A DNA stretch of 64,000 nt from Bacillus alkalicellulosilyticus (GTDB lineage Bacteria; Bacillota; Bacilli; Bacillales; Bacillaceae_F): positions 1,857,210 through 1,921,209 of the forward strand of contig NZ_KV917381.1 in assembly GCF_002019795.1 (NCBI RefSeq), read 5' to 3'. Numbering within the stretch: position 1 is the stretch's first letter; every line of letters starts with the position of its first letter. Position numbers and translations under genes: made by a program. Below, one piece after another: positions 34,181 to 45,000 of this stretch. The notes below the pieces were generated by a model. The model made no database searches and was not told the origin of the DNA. It saw only the letters and a list, made by a program, of their open reading frames with translations.

Positions 34181-34555
34181 AAAACAAACAACCCCAAAAG
34201 GTGAACTTCCCTTTTGGGGTTGTTTGTTGAAGCGAAGCGGTCCCCTGCAAGGTGTTAAGTCTGGTTGGAATGGTTTTACCAACCAGACGTGCAGGGAAAA
34301 GAGCGGAGCCCAAAAGAAGTGGCAACGAAGCTAGAAGAGTTCTTCATAAAGGGGTATGAAGACCAAAAGCAGCGGGAATGAAGGTCGAAGTGGTCTTCAA
34401 AAGGGGTATGAAGCCAAAAAACTAGAACGAAGCTGGAAAACTACTTAATAAATGTAATAATGACGATATTCAATCCTTTCTTTCGAGTAGTTTGTTGGAA
34501 ATTATCAGGGGGATTCAGTATAGTAGAGAGAAGGAGTTCGTTGTGGAGGGTTAAC
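34181..34555. other. Repeat-rich gap between ddl and ypdA
   Basis: No gene. It holds the ddl terminator (34182-34229) and a second hairpin, GTCTGGTTGG/CCAACCAGAC with outer CCCTGC/GCAGGG (34243-34296). Two decayed copies of AAAGGGGTATGAAG (near 34350 and 34400) follow, with scattered AACGAAGCTGG-like words. The ypdA promoter is probably in the last 100 bases but was not assigned. Confidence 0.7.
34182..34229. terminator. Very stable hairpin terminator after ddl
   Basis: AACAAACAACCCCAAAAGG is exactly inverted as CCTTTTGGGGTTGTTTGTT around loop TGAACTTC. The loop TGAACTT is the same as in the 36-bp array at 10.6 kb. Confidence 0.85.
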
Positions 34556-35518
34556 ATGAAGAGAGAAGAGATTATTATTGTGGGTGGTGGCCCGTGTGGA
34601 CTAGCGGCTGCGATTGCCTTAATGGAAAAAGGATTTAATCCTGTTGTGATTGAAAAAGAAAATGTGGTAAGTGCGATATATAAATATCCAACACACCAAA
34701 CGTTTTTTAGCACAAGTGAAAAACTTGAGATTGGTAATGTTCCATTTGTTACAGTAGAGCGAAAGCCTAAACGTAATCAAGCCCTTTCTTATTATCGAGA
34801 AGTTGTCAAACGAAAAGGCATCCGTGTAAATTCGTTCGAGAAAGTATTACATGTACAACAAGAAGACAGAGGTTTTATGGTAAACACCACTAAAGCGATT
34901 TATCATTGTCAACACGTCGTGATTGCGACAGGATACTATGATAATCCAAATTTTTTAAAGGTACCAGGTGAAAAGAAAGAGCATGTTTTCCATTATTTTA
35001 AAGAAGCTCATCCGTACTTTGATAAAGATATTGTCGTCATGGGTGGAAAAAATTCAGCTGTAGACGCTGCTCTTGAACTAGAGCGTGCGGGTGCTAGAGT
35101 AACAGTACTATACCGAGGAAGTGAGTATTCTAGTAGTGTAAAGCCTTGGATTTTACCGGAATTTGTTTCGTTGGTCAATCACGAACTAGTGTCGATGGTG
35201 TTTAATGCCGATGTAAAAGAAATAACCGATGATGAAGTGTTGTATGAAGTAAAGGGTGAAAAACGAACTGCTAAAGCTGATTTTGTATTTGCGATGACTG
35301 GATACCATCCTGACCATTCTTTCTTGCAAAAAATCGGCGTTGAAGTAGAACCCGAAACAGGGCGACCTGTCTTTAATCCTGATACGATGGAGACAAACGT
35401 ACCAGGCGTTTTTATTGCGGGTGTCATAGCTGCAGGGAATAATGCGAATGAAATCTTTATTGAAAATGGACGATTCCATGGTGACCTGATTGCAGATGAA
35501 ATAACGTTACGAAAATAA
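34556..35518 (+). CDS. ypdA: Bacillithiol disulfide reductase YpdA
   Basis: 320-residue FAD/NADPH-dependent reductase that returns bacillithiol disulfide to the thiol. IIIVGGGPCGLAAAIALMEKG (about 6-26) binds FAD with the single-cysteine GGGPCG loop seen in YpdA, and VVMGGKNSAVDAALELERAG (about 160-180) binds NADPH. VPGVFIAGVIAAGNNANEIF closes the FAD fold. I chose ATG 34556, behind GTGGAGGG; the longer frame from 34460 lacks an RBS. Length matches the family (about 324). The presence of ypdA implies a bacillithiol-using cell. Confidence 0.93.
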   Translation: MKREEIIIVGGGPCGLAAAIALMEKGFNPVVIEKENVVSAIYKYPTHQTFFSTSEKLEIGNVPFVTVERKPKRNQALSYYREVVKRKGIRVNSFEKVLHVQQEDRGFMVNTTKAIYHCQHVVIATGYYDNPNFLKVPGEKKEHVFHYFKEAHPYFDKDIVVMGGKNSAVDAALELERAGARVTVLYRGSEYSSSVKPWILPEFVSLVNHELVSMVFNADVKEITDDEVLYEVKGEKRTAKADFVFAMTGYHPDHSFLQKIGVEVEPETGRPVFNPDTMETNVPGVFIAGVIAAGNNANEIFIENGRFHGDLIADEITLRK

Positions 35519-35560
35519 AAATCCGGCTATCGGGGAATTTCCCGTAAAGCCGGATTTTTT
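35517..35560. terminator. Bidirectional terminator between ypdA and ansA
   Basis: AAAATCCGGCT pairs with AGCCGGATTTT, with an inner CGGG/CCCG, giving T-runs on both strands for the two convergent genes. Confidence 0.9.
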
Positions 35561-35565
35561 CTAGA

Positions 35566-36537
35566 TTACTTCATGAAATATCGCTGTAATTCTTCGTGGC
35601 TTGACGTCGTTTCAAGCGCCACCATTAACTTTAATCGTGCTTTTTGTCCGTTTAAGCCATTTGTGAATATCACACCAAGTTTTTTTAAGTGGTTTCCTCC
35701 ACCCTCATATCCGTACGTGTCTTGGACGACACCGCTATAGCTTCTAGAGACAAGAACAATCGGAATGTTTCTTGAAATAAGCTTTTCTAAACTTGGTACG
35801 ATGGTTGGAGGGACATTTCCTTGACCAAAGGCCTCGATGACAAGACCATCGATTGTAGTTGCAGCGAATGCCTCAATATGTTCATCCGTCATACCTGTAT
35901 ATACTTTAATGAGACCAATGTTTTTTGTGATTTTTTCAATGTTAAAGGCATCCCGATGTAACGGCATATGATGAAAATCGACGCCTTTTTTTGTAACAAT
36001 CCCAATCGGACCATACTGTGGACTTTGAAAAGTCGCGATATTACTGCTGTGCGTTTTCGTAACATTTTTGGCTGTATGGATTTCATCATTAAATACTACG
36101 AGTACGCCTTTGCCATACGCTTCGGGAGAAACGGCAGTTCTTACAGCAGAAATTAGATTGTGCGGACCGTCTGAACCAAGTTCGTTACTTGAGCGCATCG
36201 CTCCTGTCACAATGACAGGAATCGGGAAATCTAGAAGGAGGTCTAAAAAGTAAGCTGTTTCCTCTAGTGTATCTGTCCCATGGGTAATTACAACGCCATC
36301 TAATTTTTCGCTGCTCGTTTTATGTTGTATTCGTTGAGCCAATTCAAGCATATGTTTGGGTGTAATATGTGGCGATGGTAAATTAATAAAATCATCCACA
36401 ATTACAGATGCCAAACTTGATAAAGATTGTATGGTTGAAAACAGTGGATTTTCTAAATTAGGTTGAACAGTACCGGTTTCGGGATTTTCTTGCATCGCAA
36501 TCGTTCCCCCGGTTTGGATAACTAAAACTTTCTTCAA
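35566..36537 (-). CDS. ansA: L-asparaginase
   Basis: 323-residue cytoplasmic-type asparaginase hydrolysing Asn to Asp. The two threonine motifs are complete: VIQTGGTIAMQ near the N-terminus and VVITHGTDTLEETAYFL around residue 90. ATMRSSNELGSDG-like GAMRSSNELGSDGPHNL follows. The start is TTG 36537 (KKVLVIQTGG), set by TTGGAGGTGTAACTCG just upstream; a longer upstream reading is not supported. Single gene, convergent with ypdA. Confidence 0.92.
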   Translation of the reverse strand: MKKVLVIQTGGTIAMQENPETGTVQPNLENPLFSTIQSLSSLASVIVDDFINLPSPHITPKHMLELAQRIQHKTSSEKLDGVVITHGTDTLEETAYFLDLLLDFPIPVIVTGAMRSSNELGSDGPHNLISAVRTAVSPEAYGKGVLVVFNDEIHTAKNVTKTHSSNIATFQSPQYGPIGIVTKKGVDFHHMPLHRDAFNIEKITKNIGLIKVYTGMTDEHIEAFAATTIDGLVIEAFGQGNVPPTIVPSLEKLISRNIPIVLVSRSYSGVVQDTYGYEGGGNHLKKLGVIFTNGLNGQKARLKLMVALETTSSHEELQRYFMK

Positions 36538-36671
36538 CGAGTTACACCTCCAATTGTTGTAGATCAAATTATAACACGAAAAAGAAAAATGTTAATATTT
36601 ACAATTGATTTTTGAACATGATACGATGAGTGTATGCCTTTTCTAAACTATGGCGGAGAGGATTGAACCGG

Positions 36672-37310
36672 TTGATTGCTCTGTTAACGGCTGCTATTGG
36701 GCCGGCACTTGCTATATTATGCTATTTATACTTACGAGACCGATATAACGGCATACGCTTTACTGATGTATTTAAATCATTTATTATTGGGGCTCTCCTC
36801 GTATTTCCTATTATGGTTTTACAACATGCTTTTGTTACAGAAGGTTTTTTCAAAGGGGATTTGACGAGGGCATTCATTTTATATGGCTTTTTTGAAGAAT
36901 TTTTTAAATGGTTTTTGCTTTTTTCAGTGACATATAAGCATATTGAATTCTCAAGACCCTATGATGGAATTGTATATGGGGTTGCTCTTTCCTTAGGATT
37001 TGCGACGGTTGAAAATTTCCTCTATCTTCTTGCATATGGAGTTCATACGGCAATTTTTAGAGCGTTACTCCCTGTAAGTAGTCATGCGCTGTTTGGAATT
37101 ATTATGGGGTATTATTTAGGACGAGCAAAGTTTGAAACGAAGCAAAATGTGAAATATATATTGGTATTGTCACTCTTGCTACCTGTAGCTCTGCATGGAA
37201 TGTATGATTTTATCATTATGAGTGCAGATAAATACATTCTTTTTGTGCTACTTCCTTTTATGTTTTTCTTATGGTGGCTTGGGTTGCAAAAAGTAAAATT
37301 GACGCAATAA
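36672..37310 (+). CDS. prsW: Intramembrane metalloprotease PrsW
   Basis: 212-residue membrane protease which in B. subtilis makes the site-1 cut of anti-sigma-W RsiW. Motifs: FFEEFFKW (EExxK), FATVENFLYL, SSHALFGIIMGY and LHGMYDF, lying in or near membrane helices. I chose TTG 36672 because GGAGAGG lies 10 bases upstream and the product then aligns with the start of B. subtilis PrsW; a GTG at 36630 would add 14 residues. The ECF/anti-sigma pair at 28.6 kb is a possible but unproven client. Confidence 0.9.
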   Translation: MIALLTAAIGPALAILCYLYLRDRYNGIRFTDVFKSFIIGALLVFPIMVLQHAFVTEGFFKGDLTRAFILYGFFEEFFKWFLLFSVTYKHIEFSRPYDGIVYGVALSLGFATVENFLYLLAYGVHTAIFRALLPVSSHALFGIIMGYYLGRAKFETKQNVKYILVLSLLLPVALHGMYDFIIMSADKYILFVLLPFMFFLWWLGLQKVKLTQ

Positions 37311-37331
37311 CGAGGGTTAGGAGGATGTAAT

Positions 37332-37496
37332 ATGATAGAGAAAGAACGATTTAGGATTGTTATCCGATGTACTAAATGTGGGGAAAAATATATATTGCGA
37401 GGAAGACGAAAAAGTGGAGGAGGATATGAAACTGGATTTAAACGCTGTGTGTGTGGCAACGAAGACCAGTTAAAAGTAGATGCCACACCGGAATAA
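37332..37496 (+). CDS. Small zinc-ribbon protein
   Basis: 54 residues: IRCTKCGEKYILRGR and FKRCVCGNEDQLKVD give two Cys pairs (CxxC at 13/16, CxC at 39/41) for one zinc ribbon in a basic protein. TTAGGAGG stands 6 bases before the ATG, 21 bases after prsW, so it is probably in the same transcript. Family not recognised; nucleic-acid binding or a structural role are both possible. Confidence 0.72.
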   Translation: MIEKERFRIVIRCTKCGEKYILRGRRKSGGGYETGFKRCVCGNEDQLKVDATPE

Positions 37497-37600
37497 TCGG
37501 ATTAATTCTATCTTTTTAGTAGAAATTATGAATTAATTGTTGCATTTGTCGAAAAATTAATGTACTTTTAATAACAGTAAATAAAAATTATTTGAATATT

Positions 37601-37755
37601 TCTTATCCAGAGAGATGGAGGGAGAGGCCCTATGAAATCTCAGCAACCAGCCTATTATAGGTCAGGTGCTAATTCCCCAAGTACGACTTGGAAGATAAGA
37701 AGAAGCTGAATTTAAAGTTATGCCTTCTTCTTATCGTGAGAAGAAGGCTTTTTCA
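37601..37755 (+). promoter_or_regulatory. SAM-I (S-box) riboswitch controlling the methionine operon
   Basis: CTTATCCAGAGAGATGGAGG, then GAGGCCCTATGAAATCTCAGCAACC, is the conserved S-box 5' half. GTGCTAATTCC and the later stems follow. The expression platform is the terminator GCCTTCTTCT...AGAAGAAGGC with TTTTT (about 37722-37754). High SAM should terminate transcription before metI. Confidence 0.95.
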
Positions 37756-37799
37756 TTAGGTGAAATACATACGTTAGCAATTGATAGGAGGAAATTGAG

Positions 37800-38921
37800 A
37801 TGAAAAGAGATAAACTTGAAACCACATTGGTACAAATAGGGAATCGAATTTGTGAAAGAACAGGAGCGGTGAATACACCCGTTTATTTTTCAACTGCTTT
37901 TCGTCATACGGGAATCGGTGAATCGACGGGATATGATTATGCTAGAACAGGAAACCCAACAAGGGAAGTGCTAGAGCAAGCCATTGCAACACTTGAAGAA
38001 GGCGACCGAGGATTTGCATGTAGTTCAGGAATGTCAGCAATTCAAACTGTATTGTCATTATTTGAACAAGGTGATGAAATTCTTGCTTCTCTAGACTTGT
38101 ACGGCGGAACCTATCGATTGTTTGAGCAAGGGTGGAAGCGCTGGGGTTTAACATTTGCTTATGGCGACCCTCGTAATTTAAAAGAATTTGAAGCGAAAAT
38201 CACAGAAAACACAAAAGCGTTATTTATTGAAACACCAACTAATCCATTGATGCAAGAGGCAGATATTCCAGCCTTAGTAAAAATAGCAAAAAAGCATGGT
38301 ATTTTACTAATCGTTGATAACACTTTCTATACTCCACTTTTACAACAGCCTATCGTTGATGGAGCGGACATTGTCATTCATAGTGCGTCAAAGTATTTAG
38401 GAGGCCACAATGATGTTATTGCTGGTTTAATCGTTGGTAAAGGAAAAGAGCTATGTGACCGAATTGGTTATTACCATAATGGAATTGGAGGAACGTTAGG
38501 AGCATTTGATTCTTGGTTACTTATTCGTGGCATGAAAACATTAGCCCTTCGAATGGAGCAACACCAACGCAATGCACAAGAAATTGCGAAATTCTTAGAA
38601 GAACATGAAGCTGTTGTTGATGTGCTTTACCCAGGTCGTGGGGGGATGATTTCTTTTCGTATTCAAGATGAAAGCTGGGTTAATCCATTTTTACAACAGT
38701 TGAAACTAGTTTCTTTTGCTGAAAGTTTAGGTGGTGTTGAAAGTTTAATGACATACCCGGCCACTCAAACGCATGCTGATATACCACAAGATATTCGATT
38801 AGCGAATGGCGTTTGTAATCGTCTCCTTCGTTTTTCAGTAGGAATTGAAAATAGCAAAGACCTTATTGCTGATTTAGCTCAAGCTTTTGCTCATGTTCAA
38901 GAGTTGAAGGGGGCTAACTAA
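37800..38921 (+). CDS. metI: Cystathionine gamma-synthase / O-acetylhomoserine thiolyase type (MetI)
   Basis: 373-residue PLP enzyme of the Cys/Met family that joins an activated homoserine with cysteine (or sulfide). YDYARTGNPTREVLEQAIATLE and HSASKYLGGHNDVIAG, with the PLP lysine in SASKY, are diagnostic. First gene of the S-box operon, ATG behind TAGGAGG. MetI and MetC are close paralogues; the assignment follows the conserved metI-metC order of Bacilli. Confidence 0.93.
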   Translation: MKRDKLETTLVQIGNRICERTGAVNTPVYFSTAFRHTGIGESTGYDYARTGNPTREVLEQAIATLEEGDRGFACSSGMSAIQTVLSLFEQGDEILASLDLYGGTYRLFEQGWKRWGLTFAYGDPRNLKEFEAKITENTKALFIETPTNPLMQEADIPALVKIAKKHGILLIVDNTFYTPLLQQPIVDGADIVIHSASKYLGGHNDVIAGLIVGKGKELCDRIGYYHNGIGGTLGAFDSWLLIRGMKTLALRMEQHQRNAQEIAKFLEEHEAVVDVLYPGRGGMISFRIQDESWVNPFLQQLKLVSFAESLGGVESLMTYPATQTHADIPQDIRLANGVCNRLLRFSVGIENSKDLIADLAQAFAHVQELKGAN

Positions 38922-38922
38922 A

Positions 38923-40077
38923 ATGGAAAAGGATTTTCATTTTCAAACGAAGTTGCTTCATAATAACCATAAAGTCGACAAAGGAACCGGAGCAGTAAGT
39001 GTTCCAATTCACCATTCTTCTACGTTTCATCAATTTGATTTTGATACATTCGGAAAATATGATTATGCGCGCTCAGGTAATCCAACGAGGGAAGTCGTTG
39101 AAGAAGCAATTGCTCAATTAGAAGGCGGGACACGAGGGTTTGCTTTTTCTTCAGGAATGGCTGCGATTTCTACGGCGTTCATGTTACTTTCAAAAGATGA
39201 CCATATCGTCTTAACAAAAGATGTATACGGTGGTACGTTTCGCCTTGTGACTCGCGTTTTGACAAGACTTGGCATTGACCATACTTTCGTAGATATGACA
39301 AACTTAGAAGAAGTAGAAGCAAATATAAAAGAAAATACGAAGCTACTTTATATGGAAACTCCGTCGAATCCAACAATGAAAGTAACCGATATTCGAGGAG
39401 TCGTCGAGTTAGCTAAAAAATATGATTGTTATACATTTTTAGATAATACGTTTTTAACACCTGCGTTTCAAAGGCCGCTTGAATTAGGGGTAGATGTTGT
39501 CCTTCATAGTGCAACGAAGTTCCTTGGTGGACATAGTGATGTCGTTGCAGGATTAGCCGTCGTAAAGGATGAGGAGCTTGGCAATGAACTAGCTTTCCTT
39601 CACAACTCTTTTGGAACCATTTTAGGAGTTCAAGATTGCTGGTTGCTCCTTCGAGGAATGAAGACACTTAGTGTTCGAATGGAATACTCCTCAAAAGGTG
39701 CATTAGAAATTGCAACGTGGCTTTCAAAGCACGAAGCTGTTAAAAAAGTCTATTATCCTGGATTAGAAGATGATCCTGGTTATACATTGCAAAAAAGCCA
39801 AGCATCTAGTGCTGGAGCGGTTCTATCATTTGAGCTAGAAGATAGAGAGGCTGTCAAAAAGTTTGTAGATGCAGTGGAAGTTCCGGTTTTTGCAGTAAGT
39901 CTTGGTGCAGTCGAGTCAATTTTATCATACCCAGCAACAATGTCTCATGCGGCGATGCCACCAGAAGAGCGTGAAGCTAGGGGGATTAGCGATGGATTAC
40001 TACGATTATCAGTAGGCCTAGAAAGTATAGAAGATTTAATTGCTGATTTTGAACAAGCATTACGTTCTAGTAAATAA
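38923..40077 (+). CDS. metC: Cystathionine beta-lyase (MetC)
   Basis: 384-residue PLP enzyme that splits cystathionine to homocysteine, pyruvate and ammonia. FSSGMAAISTAFMLL, YMETPSNPTMKVTDI and HSATKFLGGHSDVVAGL (PLP lysine in SATKF) are the family signatures. It starts one base after the metI stop with GAAGGGGG as RBS inside metI. It is a clear paralogue of MetI, with the lyase role taken from operon order. Confidence 0.93.
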   Translation: MEKDFHFQTKLLHNNHKVDKGTGAVSVPIHHSSTFHQFDFDTFGKYDYARSGNPTREVVEEAIAQLEGGTRGFAFSSGMAAISTAFMLLSKDDHIVLTKDVYGGTFRLVTRVLTRLGIDHTFVDMTNLEEVEANIKENTKLLYMETPSNPTMKVTDIRGVVELAKKYDCYTFLDNTFLTPAFQRPLELGVDVVLHSATKFLGGHSDVVAGLAVVKDEELGNELAFLHNSFGTILGVQDCWLLLRGMKTLSVRMEYSSKGALEIATWLSKHEAVKKVYYPGLEDDPGYTLQKSQASSAGAVLSFELEDREAVKKFVDAVEVPVFAVSLGAVESILSYPATMSHAAMPPEEREARGISDGLLRLSVGLESIEDLIADFEQALRSSK

Positions 40078-40109
40078 ATGGCCATTTGTAAAAGAAGGGG
40101 AGCGAGAAG

Positions 40110-41972
40110 ATGAGTTTGAGTTTTTTAGACACTTTATCATCAAAAATAATTATCGGTGACGGAGCGATGGGAACCCTTCTTTATTCTCAAGGTGTCGACT
40201 ACTGCTATGAAGAATTAAATCTAACGAAGAAAGATGAAATTCAAGCGGTACACCGGAAGTATATTGATGCTGGAGCAAATCTCATCCAAACTAATACGTA
40301 TGCAGCTAATCGAATTAAGCTTGCTAAGTATGGCTTAGAGGATAAGGTAGCTCTTATAAATAAAGAAGCATTTCGACTAGCTAATGAGGTACGGACTCCT
40401 GAGACGTTCATCGCTGGGACGATTGGTGGTATTCGTGGGATCCAAAAACAAAGTATTGACATGAGTGAAATCAAAGAGAGTTTTCAAGAACAACTTTCTT
40501 CATTACTAGAAGAAAAGCTAGATTGTATTTTATTAGAGACCTTTTATGATATTGAAGAAATAAAGGAATCTGTTATCCTTGCACGTACTATGACAGATAT
40601 TCCAATTATTGCTCAAGTTTCTTTAGGTGATGTAGGCGTTTTAAATAACGGGCTTAAGGTAGCGGATGCGTTTCAAATCTTAACAGACTTAGGGGCAGAT
40701 GTTGTTGGCTTAAATTGTCGAATGGGTCCTTATCATATGATTCGTTCATTTGAAGAAGTTCCGATTTCAGGGAATACATTTTTATCAGCTTTTCCGAATG
40801 CAAGTCTACCTGATTACAGGGACGGTCGCTTCTTTTATCAATCCAATCCTGCTTATTTCGGCGAAAGTGCAATGGAACTCAGAAAACAAGGAGTTCGATT
40901 AATCGGTGGTTGTTGTGGAACAACGCCTGAGCACATTGAATCGATTGCAAAAGCGGTAGCTGGTCTTTCGCCTGTCACAGAGAAAGAATTAAAACAACCT
41001 GTGCAAAGACGTGTGGAGATTAGTTTCGAAAAGAAAAATCAGCCGTTAGAGCAAGTTGTTAGAGAACGTAAATCAATTATCGTTGAGTTAGATCCACCAA
41101 AAAAATTAGATATTGAAAAATTCATGGTTGGAGCGAAAGAGCTTCATCGTGCAGGTGTGGATGCTATTACGTTAGCGGATAATTCACTTGCGTCTCCGCG
41201 AATTGATAATATGGCGCTTGGGTCTTTAGTTCAACAACAAACAGGGGCCAAATCTCTTGTCCATGTGACGTGTCGTGACCGAAATTTAATTGGCTTACAA
41301 TCGCACTTAATGGGACTTCATACGCTTGGTATTCATGAAGTACTAGCGATTACAGGAGACCCAACAAAAGTCGGTGATTTTCCGGGTGCCACATCGGTCT
41401 ATGATGTTACCTCATTTGATTTAATTAGCTTAATCAAACAGTTAAATGAAGGAATTTCTTTTTCGGGGAAATCGTTAGGCCACAATGCGAACTTTTCTGT
41501 AGCAGCAGCTTTTAACCCGAATGTTAGACATTTGGATAAAGCGGTCTTACGATTAGAGAAGAAAATAAGTTGTGGTGCGGATTATTTTATGAGTCAGCCG
41601 ATCTACAGTGAGCAACAAATTATTGATGTTTATCATGCAACAAAGCACTTAGATAAACCAATTTATATTGGCATCATGCCATTAACCGGCTCTCGAAATG
41701 CTGAATTTTTACACAATGAAGTTCCAGGTATTAAGCTAACAGACGAAATTCGTCAAGCAATGGCGGATTGTGGGGAAGATAAAGAAGCTGCCAAACGTGA
41801 GGGAATTGCAATTGCAAAGTCATTAATAGATACAGCATTTGAATTGTTTAATGGAATTTATTTAATTACCCCATTCTTACGATATGATATGACGGTGGAG
41901 CTTACGTCTTATATTCAACAAAAAGTGAAAGCCCAGGAAATTAGTAATTCACGCTTAGCCAAAGAGGTATAA
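40110..41972 (+). CDS. yitJ: Bifunctional homocysteine S-methyltransferase / methylenetetrahydrofolate reductase (YitJ)
   Basis: 620 residues with two domains. The N-terminal part (about 1-300) is a homocysteine methyltransferase: [13 protein letters not shown] at the start and the zinc-binding [13 protein letters not shown] near residue 265. The C-terminal part (about 320-605) is a MTHFR barrel ([37 protein letters not shown]) that makes 5-methyl-THF. Thus it supplies the methyl donor for MetH in the next gene. RBS AGGGGAGCG. Same S-box operon. Confidence 0.94.
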   Translation: MSLSFLDTLSSKIIIGDGAMGTLLYSQGVDYCYEELNLTKKDEIQAVHRKYIDAGANLIQTNTYAANRIKLAKYGLEDKVALINKEAFRLANEVRTPETFIAGTIGGIRGIQKQSIDMSEIKESFQEQLSSLLEEKLDCILLETFYDIEEIKESVILARTMTDIPIIAQVSLGDVGVLNNGLKVADAFQILTDLGADVVGLNCRMGPYHMIRSFEEVPISGNTFLSAFPNASLPDYRDGRFFYQSNPAYFGESAMELRKQGVRLIGGCCGTTPEHIESIAKAVAGLSPVTEKELKQPVQRRVEISFEKKNQPLEQVVRERKSIIVELDPPKKLDIEKFMVGAKELHRAGVDAITLADNSLASPRIDNMALGSLVQQQTGAKSLVHVTCRDRNLIGLQSHLMGLHTLGIHEVLAITGDPTKVGDFPGATSVYDVTSFDLISLIKQLNEGISFSGKSLGHNANFSVAAAFNPNVRHLDKAVLRLEKKISCGADYFMSQPIYSEQQIIDVYHATKHLDKPIYIGIMPLTGSRNAEFLHNEVPGIKLTDEIRQAMADCGEDKEAAKREGIAIAKSLIDTAFELFNGIYLITPFLRYDMTVELTSYIQQKVKAQEISNSRLAKEV

Positions 41973-42010
41973 GCTCGTTCTTGGTTTACTCAAGAAAGGA
42001 TAGATATTTG

Positions 42011-45000
42011 ATGGAAAAATCATTGTTTGAAAAGCGCTTGGAAAAGCAGATTCTTATCATTGATGGTGCAATGGGAACGATGCTGCAACAAGCCAATTTA
42101 ACAGCTGAAGATTTTGGTGGGGAAGACTACGAGGGGTGTAATGAATATTTAAACATGACTGCTCCTCATGTGATTGATAACATATACCGAGCGTATTTAG
42201 AAGCGGGTGCCGATATTATCGAAACAAATACGTTTGGGGCGACAGATATCGTTTTAGAAGACTATGACCTTCAACATTTCGCTTATGAACTCAATTTCAA
42301 AGCAGCTCAATTGGCAAAAAAAGCAGCTGAGGATTTCTCAACTCCAGAGTGGCCCCGTTTTGTAGCTGGAGCGATGGGACCAACTACTAAGGCACTTTCG
42401 GTTACTGGTGGAACAACGTTTGAAAAGTTAATTGAGTCATATGAAGAACAGGTAAGAGGCCTTATTGAAGGTGGGGTAGACGTTCTTTTACTAGAAACAA
42501 GTCAGGATATGAGAAATGTTAAAGCGGCTTTTCTCGGCATAGAGCAAGCAAGTAAAGCTCTTGGAGTAAAGTTACCATTATATATTTCCGGAACAATTGA
42601 GCCGATGGGAACCACGCTAGCAGGTCAGAACATTGAAGCATTTTATTTATCGCTTGAGCATATGAAACCAACAGCCGTTGGCTTAAACTGTGCAACAGGA
42701 CCAGAGTTTATGCAGGACCATCTTCGTTCACTATCAGACTTAGCGACTTCTTATGTTAGCTGTTATCCAAATGCAGGTCTACCAGATGAGGAAGGGAACT
42801 ATCATGAGTCTCCAGAATCACTTGCGAAAAAACTAGCTGCTTTTGCGGAAAAAGGCTGGTTGAATATCGTCGGCGGTTGTTGTGGTACTACACCTGCGCA
42901 TATTACTGCGATTAGAGAAGCCGTTAAAGGATTTGAACCTCGAAAATTAAATGAGGACCATCCACATGCGGTCTCAGGTATTGAACCTCTCATTTATGAC
43001 GACAGCATGCGTCCGTTATTTGTTGGTGAACGTACAAACGTTATTGGTTCACGTAAGTTTAAACGATTAATTGCAGAAGGATCGTATGAAGAGGCTTCGG
43101 AAATTGCCAGAGCTCAAGTAAAACGTGGTGCACACGTAATTGATGCCTGTTTAGCTGACCCGGACCGTGAAGAAATGGAAGACATGGAGAACTTCTTGAA
43201 GTTTGTCGTTAACAAAGTAAAGGTTCCATTAATGATCGATTCTACAGATGAAGCGGTTATTGAAAGAGCGTTATCTTACTCACAAGGAAAAGCGATTATT
43301 AACTCGATTAACTTAGAGGATGGCGAAGAACGCTTTGAAGCCGTTGTGCCATTGATTCATAAATACGGGGCAGCCGTTGTAGTAGGTACAATTGATGAAG
43401 AAGGTATGGCTGTAACGGCCGAACGTAAGCTTGAAGTTGCTAAACGTTCATACGACCTTCTTGTTCATAAATATGGAGTGAACCCTAGAGATATTATATT
43501 TGACCCACTTGTCTTTCCAGTCGGGACAGGAGATGAGCAATACATCGGTTCAGCCGAAGCAACGATTAATGGAATCCGGATGATTAAAGAAGCGTTGCCC
43601 GAAACGCTAACGATTTTAGGGGTAAGTAATGTATCCTTTGGTTTACCACCAGTTGGGCGCGAAGTATTAAATGCTGTTTATTTATATCACTGTACTCAAG
43701 CCGGACTTGATTATGCGATTGTAAATACGGAAAAACTAGAGCGTTACGCTTCCATTCCTGATGAGGAAAAAGCGTTAGCTGATAAGCTATTATACGAAAC
43801 AAACGACGATACATTAGCAGAGTTTACAGCGTTTTACCGCGGAAAAAAAGCGGAGAAAAAAGTAGACAACGTTAATATGACACTAGAAGAGCGGTTAGCT
43901 AGCTATATCGTTGAAGGATCTAAAGATGGGTTGATTCCTGATTTAGACAAAGCGTTAGAAAAATATGATGACCCGCTTGATATTATAAATGGTCCACTGA
44001 TGACAGGTATGGACGAAGTTGGACGTCTTTTTAATAACAATGAACTTATCGTGGCAGAGGTCCTACAAAGTGCCGAAGTGATGAAAGCGTCAGTTGCTCA
44101 TTTAGAGCAATTTATGGAGAAAAAAGAAGATGACAACGGAAAAGGGAAAATCCTGTTAGCCACGGTGAAAGGGGATGTCCATGACATTGGAAAAAACCTC
44201 GTGGAGATCATCTTAAGTAACAACGGCTTTAAAATCGTCAACTTAGGGATTAAAGTCACGTCGAATCAGTTAATTGAAGCGGTTCGTCGTGAAAATCCGG
44301 ATGCTATCGGATTATCTGGACTTCTCGTTAAGTCGGCTCAACAAATGGTATTAACTGCACAAGATTTAAAAGAGCAGGACATTTCAATACCGATTTTAGT
44401 TGGTGGAGCGGCACTCACTCGTAAATTCACCGACAATAAAATTTCTCCTCAATATGATGGAGTAGTGTTATACGCAAAAGATGCAATGAACGGGTTAGAC
44501 TTAGCAAATCAAATTGCTAAAAAAGACGAGCTAGAAAGGCTGTTAGCAGAAAAAGGACAAACGGTCATTGAAGAGGAATCTGATACAAGTAATCGAAATA
44601 CAACAGCTCCTGTATCACGTTCAGATGTGTCAATGACAGTACCTGTGTTTAAACCAGCCGATTTACAACCACATATCCTAAGAAATTATAAAATTTCTCA
44701 TCTTGAGCCATATGTTAACTTACAAATGTTAATGGGGAAACATCTAGGACTTCAAGGTAAAGTAAGCCGTCTTCTCGATGAAGGAAATGAAAAAGCTCTT
44801 CAATTGAAGGATAAGGTCGATGGCATCTTACATGAGGCAAAGCATAACGACTTACTAGAAGCACACGGAATGTACCGCTTTTTCCCCGCTCAAAGTGACG
44901 GAAACGATGTTATCATTTACAGTCCTGATGATGCAAAAACGGAAATTCAACGATTTACATTTCCGCGACAAGCTAACCCTCCATACCTTTGCTTAGCGGA

